DNA of 64,000 nt from assembly GCF_001428075.1 (NCBI RefSeq), contig NZ_LMSI01000001.1:411512-475511 (forward strand), written 5' to 3'. Each line of letters starts with the position of its first letter. The first letter of the stretch is position 1. The DNA is from Arthrobacter sp. Soil764. Its GTDB lineage: Bacteria; Actinomycetota; Actinomycetes; Actinomycetales; Micrococcaceae. Both the position numbers and the translations under genes were made by a program. A model generated the notes under the pieces. The model searched no databases. It was given only the letters and a program-made list of their open reading frames with translations, and was not told the origin of the DNA. Of the stretch, positions 59,154-64,000 are shown piece after piece.

Positions 59154-60719
59154 ATGAATCTTCTGCGGACAAAATCCATCGAGCAGTCGATTGCCGACGC
59201 CGATGAGCCCGGACGCAAGCTCAAGCGTTCCCTCAGCACCTGGGACCTCATGATCATGGGCGTCGCCGTTGCTGTCGGCGCCGGGATCTTCTCGGTGGGC
59301 GCCAAGGCCGCTGCCAACTTCGCGGGCCCCGCCGTTACCGTCTCCTTCGCCATCGCCGCCGTCACCTGCGCGCTGGCCATCATGTGCTACGCCGAGTTCG
59401 CCACTGCCATCCCCGTGGCCGGCTCCGCCTATGTCTTCACCTACGCCACCATGGGTGAACTCCTTGCCTGGATCATCGGCTGGAACCTGATCCTGGAGCT
59501 GTTCACCGCTGCCGCCGTCATTGCCAAGTACTGGGGCATCTACCTCAGCAAGGTGTTTGCCCTCACGGGCCTGGACGTCCCGCCGGCCATCTCGCTGGGC
59601 GGCGTGGACCTCTACTGGGGCGCCTTCCTGATCGTGGCCATCTTCACCGTGCTGTTGGTCCTGGGCACCAAGCTGTCCGCCCGTGTGGGCAACATCTTCA
59701 CCCTGATCAAGATCGGCGTGGTGCTGTTCGTGATCGTGGTGGGCTTCACCTACGTGAAGGTGGAGAACTACAGCCCGTTCGTTCCCGCCGCCGAACCCAC
59801 GGCAGGGACCGGCGCCGCGGACGTCCTGAAGCAGTCCTTCTTCGGCTTCCTGACCGGTGCTGCCCCCGCCCAGTACGGCACCATGGGTATCTTCGCCGGC
59901 GCCGCACTGGTGTTCTTCGCCTTCATCGGCTTCGACGTGGTGGCCACCTCCGCTGAGGAAGTCAAGAACCCGCAGAAGACCCTGCCCCGCGGCATCTTTG
60001 GCGGCCTGGCCCTGGTCACGCTGCTCTACATCCTGGTTTCGCTGGCCCTGACCGGCATGGTGTCCTACACCCAGCTTGCCGAAGCCAAGAGCCCCACCCT
60101 CACCACTGCCTTCGAGGCCGTGGGTGACACCTCAGCCGCCAAGGTCATCGCCTTCGGTTCCCTGGTGGGCCTGACCACCGTCATCATGGTGCTCCTCATG
60201 GGCCTGTCCCGCGTGGTGCTGGCCATGAGCCGCGACGGCCTGCTGCCCCGGTCGCTGTCCAAGACCAGCGACAAGCGCTCCACGCCGGCGCGCCTCCAGA
60301 TCATCTGCGGCGCCGCAGTTGCCCTGGTGGCAGGCCTCACCAATGTGGACCTGCTCGAGGAAATGATCAACATCGGTACGCTGTCCGCGTTCGTGGTGGT
60401 CAGCCTGGGCATCCTGGTGCTCCGCAGGAAGCGCCCGGACCTGAAGCCCGCTTTCCGCGTCCCGTTCGGCAAGGTGCTGCCCATCGTTTCCGCAGTGCTC
60501 TGCCTGTACCTCATGACCAACCTGGCTGTGGAGACCTGGATCTTCTTCGCCATCTGGCTGGTCATCGGCCTGGTGATCTACTTCGCCTACGGACAGCGGC
60601 ACTCCCGGCTCAACGAGCGCTTCGCCGAAGCCAGCGTGTCCGTCAACGGCGCACCCGCTGCAGCCAGGACCGAAGCAGCCGCCGAGCGTGACGACGAGGA
60701 CGAGCTGAGCCGCACCTGA
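59154..60719 (+). CDS. APC-family amino-acid permease (cationic amino-acid type)
   Basis: 521 residues with about twelve to thirteen membrane helices. Helix 1 holds the APC signature LMIMGVAVAVGAGIFSVGA. FFAFIGFDVVATSAEEVKNPQKTLPRGI in helix 6/7 and MSRDGLLPRSLSKTSDKRSTPARLQIICG are typical of the CAT/YfnA branch, which moves basic and other amino acids by proton symport. The tail is acidic and disordered. I chose the ATG at 59154 since MNLLRTKSIEQSIADADEPGRKLKRSLSTWDL precedes helix 1 in homologues. A hairpin terminator follows. Confidence 0.92.
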   Translation: MNLLRTKSIEQSIADADEPGRKLKRSLSTWDLMIMGVAVAVGAGIFSVGAKAAANFAGPAVTVSFAIAAVTCALAIMCYAEFATAIPVAGSAYVFTYATMGELLAWIIGWNLILELFTAAAVIAKYWGIYLSKVFALTGLDVPPAISLGGVDLYWGAFLIVAIFTVLLVLGTKLSARVGNIFTLIKIGVVLFVIVVGFTYVKVENYSPFVPAAEPTAGTGAADVLKQSFFGFLTGAAPAQYGTMGIFAGAALVFFAFIGFDVVATSAEEVKNPQKTLPRGIFGGLALVTLLYILVSLALTGMVSYTQLAEAKSPTLTTAFEAVGDTSAAKVIAFGSLVGLTTVIMVLLMGLSRVVLAMSRDGLLPRSLSKTSDKRSTPARLQIICGAAVALVAGLTNVDLLEEMINIGTLSAFVVVSLGILVLRRKRPDLKPAFRVPFGKVLPIVSAVLCLYLMTNLAVETWIFFAIWLVIGLVIYFAYGQRHSRLNERFAEASVSVNGAPAAARTEAAAERDDEDELSRT

Positions 60720-60743
60720 CGGCCCGCCGCTCTACGCTGTTGA

Positions 60744-60775
60744 GCTGCCCGCCCGGCTTCTGCCGGGCGGGCAGC
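60744..60775 (+). terminator. Intrinsic terminator after the amino-acid permease
   Basis: GCTGCCCGCCCGGC (60744-60757) pairs perfectly with GCCGGGCGGGCAGC (60762-60775) over TTCT, followed by CGCGTTTAA. It lies 24 bases after the stop. Confidence 0.8.
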
Positions 60776-60854
60776 CGCGTTTAAGCGCAACCTGTGTTTC
60801 GTGCGGTTCCTGTTTTCAGCGGCTCTTTTGCCCGCGGGTCTTGGTTCCGGTGAT

Positions 60855-61490
60855 TCAGGGCGCCGCATGCCGGCCCACCCATTCAATGAGCGGACGGAGC
60901 TGCCGCCACCTGCCTGCGATTTCCTCCGCGGCTGCTTCCGTGCAAATCCACTCCGCCCGGCCCAGGTGGGACCCGCTGTACAGGGTCTTGTACTTGAGGA
61001 GTTCTGCCCGTGGATGCTCCCTGTCGAAGCCGCGGGGAACGGTCTTGAGTTTCTCCCCGTCAATACTGAAGCCGGCCGCAGCAATGGCGTCCACAATCTC
61101 CTGCAGCGCGGCGCCGCTTCCCGAGGCATCGGCCGCAGCCCGGAACCTGGCCAGTTGCGCCGGCGTATGGGAGCGGTAGCCGCCTCCCACCAGCAGCCCG
61201 TCCGCACTGACCTGCAGGTAGTAGCCCACGCCTTCCTGCCGGGTGGCGAAGGCGCCCTGTGCCGTTTTGTAGGGTGACTTGTCCTGCGAGAAGCGGACGT
61301 CACGGTAGGGGCGGAACAGCCTGGCAGGGCCAAACTCGGGCTCAAGCTGCGCGAGGAGCAGGGCCAGGGGTTCCCTGACTGCCCTGTCATAGGTGTCCTT
61401 GTGCGCAAGCCACCACTCGCGGTTGTTGTTGTCCTCCAGTTCCTCATAGAACCGGAAGGCTTCCGGGGGAATGCCTGAAAAAGTGTCCAT
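60855..61490 (-). CDS. DUF2461 (TIGR02453) family protein
   Basis: 211 residues. The family pattern is clear: FSGIPPEAFRFYEELEDNNNREWWLAHKDTYDRAVREPL at the start, RPYRDVRFSQDKSPYKTAQGAF in the middle and YYLQVSADGLLVGGGYR. Widespread in bacteria, with no established function. The ATG at 61490 begins right at the conserved block. It lies alone between the permease terminator and the catalase terminator. Confidence 0.88.
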   Translation of the reverse strand: MDTFSGIPPEAFRFYEELEDNNNREWWLAHKDTYDRAVREPLALLLAQLEPEFGPARLFRPYRDVRFSQDKSPYKTAQGAFATRQEGVGYYLQVSADGLLVGGGYRSHTPAQLARFRAAADASGSGAALQEIVDAIAAAGFSIDGEKLKTVPRGFDREHPRAELLKYKTLYSGSHLGRAEWICTEAAAEEIAGRWRQLRPLIEWVGRHAAP

Positions 61491-61585
61491 GAACGGAGCC
61501 TAGGACGGGCGCGGAGAGCGGGACAGGGGCCCAGGGCCGTATGTGCAAAAAGACAGTGTGTGCAAAAAGTGCCGGGACCGAAAAA

Positions 61586-61618
61586 ACCACCCCGCTACGG
61601 AAACCGTGGCGGGGTGGT
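61586..61618 (-). terminator. Intrinsic terminator of katA (minus strand)
   Basis: ACCACCCCGC-TACGG (61586-61600) pairs with CCGTG-GCGGGGTGGT (61604-61618) over AAA, with one wobble pair. On the minus strand it is followed by TTTTTTCGG, a proper T-tract. It lies about 20 bases after the katA stop. Confidence 0.85.
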
Positions 61619-61639
61619 CTTTCAGTTCAAGCGGCAGGG

Positions 61640-63136
61640 TCAGCCGATCTTGTTGGCGGCCTCTGCGTCGGAGGTCGGTGCGGACGGAGCAGCGACCGCA
61701 CCAAGGTTGGCGCGCAGCTTGGCGCCCAGTTCGGCGTCGACGTTGGTCCAGTACTGGATGGCGCGTTCCTTGATGTCGGAGCGCTTCACGCCGCCCACGG
61801 CGCCGGTGATGGTCTCCAGGAAGCGGGCCTTTTCACCCTCGTTGTAGACCTCGCGGTACAGCGCGCCGGCCTGGACGAAGTCGCCGTCCTCGGCGTGGAG
61901 GGAGTGCGCGGCAAGGGTCAGCTCGCCGTCGTTCTCCCAGCCGCCGGCGGTGTTCTGCGGCTCGACTGCGGCCGGGCCGCCGAAGGTGTTGGGGGCGTAG
62001 ACCGGAACGGAGGGGGCATTGAACAGGAAGCGTCCCTGGCCGTCCTGGCTGTAGTTGTTGACCTGGTTCCTGGGCTGGTTCACCGGGATCTGCGCGTGGT
62101 TGGTCCCCACGCGGTAGCGGTGTGCGTCCGCGTAGGAGAAGATGCGGGCCTGCAGCATCTTGTCCGGCGAGGCTGCGATGCCGGGCACGAAATTCGACGG
62201 CGCGAACGTGGCCTGTTCGATCTGCGCGAAGTAGTTCTCCGGGTTCTTGTTCAGCTCCATGGTGCCCACGTTGATCAGGGGGTAGTCCGCGTGCGGCCAC
62301 ACCTTGGTCAGGTCGAACGGGTTGAAGCGGTAGGTCTTGGCGTCCTCGTACGGCATGACCTGGACATGCAGGTCCCACGACGGGAAGTTGCCGGCTTCGA
62401 TGTTCTCGGACAGGTCGCGGATATAGAAGTCCGCGTCGGATCCGGCAAGCTGTTCGGCCTGTTCGGAGCTCATGGAGTTCACGCCCTGATTGGACTTGAA
62501 GTGGTACTTGACCCAGAAGCGCTCGCCCTCGGCGTTGATCCACTGGTAGGTGTGCGAGCCGTAGCCCTGCATTTCACGCCAGGAGGCGGGCAGGCCGCGG
62601 TCACCCATCAGCCAGGTGACCTGGTGGGCGGACTCGGGGGACAGGGTCCAGAAGTCCCACTGCATGTCCGCGTCGCGCAGGTGCGTGCCCGGCAGGCGCT
62701 TCTGGGAGTGGATGAAGTCCGGGAACTTGATGCCGTCGCGGATGAAGAAGACGGGGGTGTTGTTGCCCACGAGGTCGTAGTTGCCCTCGGAGGTGTAGAA
62801 CTTCACGGCGAACCCGCGGGGATCACGCCAGGTGTCCGGGGAGCCGTTCTCGCCGGCCACGGAGGAGAAGCGGATCAGCATGTCGGTCTCGACGCCAGGC
62901 TGCAGGAACGCGGCCTTGGTGTACTTGGAGATGTCCTCGGTGGTCTTGAACGTGCCGAATGCACCGCCGCCCTTGGCGTGCACTACGCGCTCCGGAACCC
63001 GCTCGCGGTTGAACTGGGCGAGCTTCTCAACGAGGTAGTGGTCGGTCAGGATGATGGCACCATCGGCACCAACTGACTTCGAGTGAGCGTCGGATGTAAC
63101 CGGCGCACCTGACTGGGTTGTGGAAACGGCAGTCAT
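61640..63136 (-). CDS. katA: Catalase, monofunctional heme
   Basis: 498 residues, clade 3-like small-subunit catalase. The catalytic His53 ([12 protein letters not shown]), the Asn of [12 protein letters not shown] and the proximal heme Tyr in [14 protein letters not shown] are present, with [27 protein letters not shown]. It decomposes hydrogen peroxide in the cytoplasm. The ATG at 63136 has AGGAGA nearby on the minus strand. It starts seven bases after the fur-family stop, so the two are one leftward operon. Confidence 0.96.
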   Translation of the reverse strand: MTAVSTTQSGAPVTSDAHSKSVGADGAIILTDHYLVEKLAQFNRERVPERVVHAKGGGAFGTFKTTEDISKYTKAAFLQPGVETDMLIRFSSVAGENGSPDTWRDPRGFAVKFYTSEGNYDLVGNNTPVFFIRDGIKFPDFIHSQKRLPGTHLRDADMQWDFWTLSPESAHQVTWLMGDRGLPASWREMQGYGSHTYQWINAEGERFWVKYHFKSNQGVNSMSSEQAEQLAGSDADFYIRDLSENIEAGNFPSWDLHVQVMPYEDAKTYRFNPFDLTKVWPHADYPLINVGTMELNKNPENYFAQIEQATFAPSNFVPGIAASPDKMLQARIFSYADAHRYRVGTNHAQIPVNQPRNQVNNYSQDGQGRFLFNAPSVPVYAPNTFGGPAAVEPQNTAGGWENDGELTLAAHSLHAEDGDFVQAGALYREVYNEGEKARFLETITGAVGGVKRSDIKERAIQYWTNVDAELGAKLRANLGAVAAPSAPTSDAEAANKIG

Positions 63137-63143
63137 TGTTCTC

Positions 63144-63629
63144 CTATTTCTCTTTTTCTTGCGAGGGACTGTGGGAAGGAAGTTTCTGGGCCTGCTGGCA
63201 GTCCTGGCAGATGCCCTGGTACATGACATCCGCGATCTGGATGGTCATGGGCTTGGCGTCCGGGTTCCAGTGGGGCGTGAGGCAGGGGGCGTGTCCGACG
63301 GCGCAGTCCACGTCCTCCACGCGTCCGCAGCTGATGCAGATGGCGTGGTGGTGGTTGTCGCCCACGCGCGTTTCATACAGGGCGGGGGAGTGCGGCGGTT
63401 CGAAGCGGCGCAGCATGTGCAGGTCCGTCAGGTCGCCGAGGACAACGTAGACGGACTGGGCCGTCAGTTCCGGCAGTTCGGCCCGGGCGGCGGCAAGGAT
63501 GCTTTCGGCAGGGGAGTGCGGGTGGCGTTCGACGGCGGCCAGCACAGCCAGCCGCTGCTTGGTCACCCTGCGGCCGTGGGCGCGCAGGGCTGCAGCCCAC
63601 GCTTCCTGGCCGTCAAAGTGCTCCGTCAT
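63144..63629 (-). CDS. furA: Fur-family regulator (FurA/PerR-like)
   Basis: 161 residues. The winged helix [49 protein letters not shown] is followed by the metal-binding region [25 protein letters not shown] and a second Cys pair, ICQDC, which should hold structural zinc. Upstream of katA it is most likely the peroxide- or iron-sensing repressor of this operon, as FurA is for katG in mycobacteria. The promoter appears leaderless. Confidence 0.93.
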   Translation of the reverse strand: MTEHFDGQEAWAAALRAHGRRVTKQRLAVLAAVERHPHSPAESILAAARAELPELTAQSVYVVLGDLTDLHMLRRFEPPHSPALYETRVGDNHHHAICISCGRVEDVDCAVGHAPCLTPHWNPDAKPMTIQIADVMYQGICQDCQQAQKLPSHSPSQEKEK

Positions 63630-63665
63630 GGCTCCATTGAAACACTTATTTTTAGCAACTCACAA
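63629..63665 (-). promoter_or_regulatory. Leaderless promoter of furA-katA with A/T-rich box
   Basis: Read on the minus strand: TTGTGA (63665-63660), 18 bases, TTCAAT (63641-63636), six bases, then ATG. The spacer GTTGCTAAAAATAAGTGT is the most A/T-rich stretch of the area and is a plausible Fur-type operator for autoregulation. The neighbouring MFS gene starts 80 bases away in the other direction. Confidence 0.6.
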
Positions 63666-63697
63666 TAAGGCGCGGCTTACCTCATCGTGTCGGCCAT

Positions 63698-63710
63698 TAC
63701 TGTTACGGAG
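63698..63710 (+). promoter_or_regulatory. -10 element of the right-end MFS gene, leaderless-type
   Basis: TACTGT (63698-63703) lies six bases before the GTG at 63710, with no ribosome site. The -35 region is not clear. Confidence 0.45.
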
Positions 63711-64000
63711 TGGGGAAATTACTTGCCGATGTCACACCGCTCAGGGAAAGCCCCGCATTCCGCCGGCTGTGGCTCGGATCGGCAGTGTCCGCCGTCGGCA
63801 GCCAACTCACCCTGGTGGCCGTAAGCCTCGAGGTCTACCGGCTGACGCAGGACAGCTTCTATGTGGGCCTGCTCGGCATCTTCGCACTGGTTCCCCTGGT
63901 CATCGGGGGATTGATGGGCGGCTCCATCGCCGACGCCCACGACCGCAGGCGCATTGCCCTGCTGGCCACCACCGTGCTGTGGCTGACCACCGGCCTGATC
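63710..64000 (+). CDS. MFS transporter (N-terminal 97 codons; cut by window edge)
   Basis: Open from the GTG at 63710 to the last base with no stop: MGKLLADVTPLRESPAFRRLWLGSAVSAVGSQLTLVAVSLEVYRLTQ. This N-terminus and the loop GGLMGGSIADAHDRRRIALLATTVLWL after helix 2 are like EntS/YbdA-type exporters (often linked to siderophores or drugs). Only the first three helices are visible. Divergent from furA-katA; a shared metal-linked control is possible but not shown. Confidence 0.82.
   Translation, partial: MGKLLADVTPLRESPAFRRLWLGSAVSAVGSQLTLVAVSLEVYRLTQDSFYVGLLGIFALVPLVIGGLMGGSIADAHDRRRIALLATTVLWLTTGLI

Noticed and set aside
1..64000. tRNA, rRNA, riboswitch, prophage or replication origin
   Set aside because: Both strands were read for cloverleaf-type TTCGA loops, known leader motifs and phage or replication genes; none could be supported.

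Overview
The window looks like chromosome of a high-GC Gram-positive actinobacterium of the Micrococcaceae, most likely Arthrobacter or Pseudarthrobacter. The signs are strong G/C third-position bias, menaquinone biosynthesis, an assimilatory APS reductase with a ferredoxin-type sulfite reductase, a fur-catalase pair, and many start codons 6-7 bases downstream of a TANNNT-like -10 element, as expected of leaderless mRNAs. The genus is an inference from gene content; no rRNA or tRNA is present to confirm it. No prophage, transposase or CRISPR array was found.

Layout. 1-6 kb: a truncated MFS exporter, then a translationally coupled set (ABC-2 exporter ATPase and permease, GbsR/MarR regulator, CorA transporter), then menC. 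6-10 kb: a Tat-exported PhoX-type phosphatase behind a three-unit PHO box, then menD. 10.4-13 kb: a polar amino-acid ABC importer. 13-18 kb: menF, menG, a MenJ-like reductase and a long-chain polyprenyl diphosphate synthase. With menC and menD these supply much of the menaquinone pathway; menA, menB and menE are not here. 17.9-19.8 kb: an accessory islet with palindromic repeats, an AbiEi-like/DUF559 nuclease-like gene and a SUKH-family protein.

20-36 kb is a sulfur assimilation region: a CbiX-type chelatase, sulfite reductase, cysH, cysD, cysN, a sulfonate/nitrate-type ABC importer, cysG-type siroheme synthase and a ferredoxin-NADP reductase. Sulfate activation, APS reduction, sulfite reduction, the siroheme cofactor and a possible electron donor are therefore encoded together, interrupted by rtcB, three SRPBCC genes and a cupin/TetR pair.

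36-64 kb: a catalase-fold-like/SRPBCC fusion, DUF1206 and other membrane proteins, an AI-2E family protein, an MFS/GntR pair, a CYTH-CHAD protein, GABA/putrescine catabolism (PucR, aminobutyraldehyde dehydrogenase, gabT), a RarD permease, topoisomerase IB, a second ferredoxin-NADP reductase, a TetR/glycosyltransferase pair, an aldehyde/alcohol dehydrogenase operon with its GAF regulator and DUF779 protein, an amino-acid permease, DUF2461, katA-furA and a second truncated MFS gene.

The most unusual content is non-coding. One 62-bp palindrome family has three copies, all exactly 62 bp. A 68-bp family has three copies, all exactly 68 bp, two of which flank the AbiEi-like gene. A 31-bp tandem and inverted repeat cluster follows phoX. 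A nested palindrome of about 110 bp is read in frame inside the 5' end of cysH.
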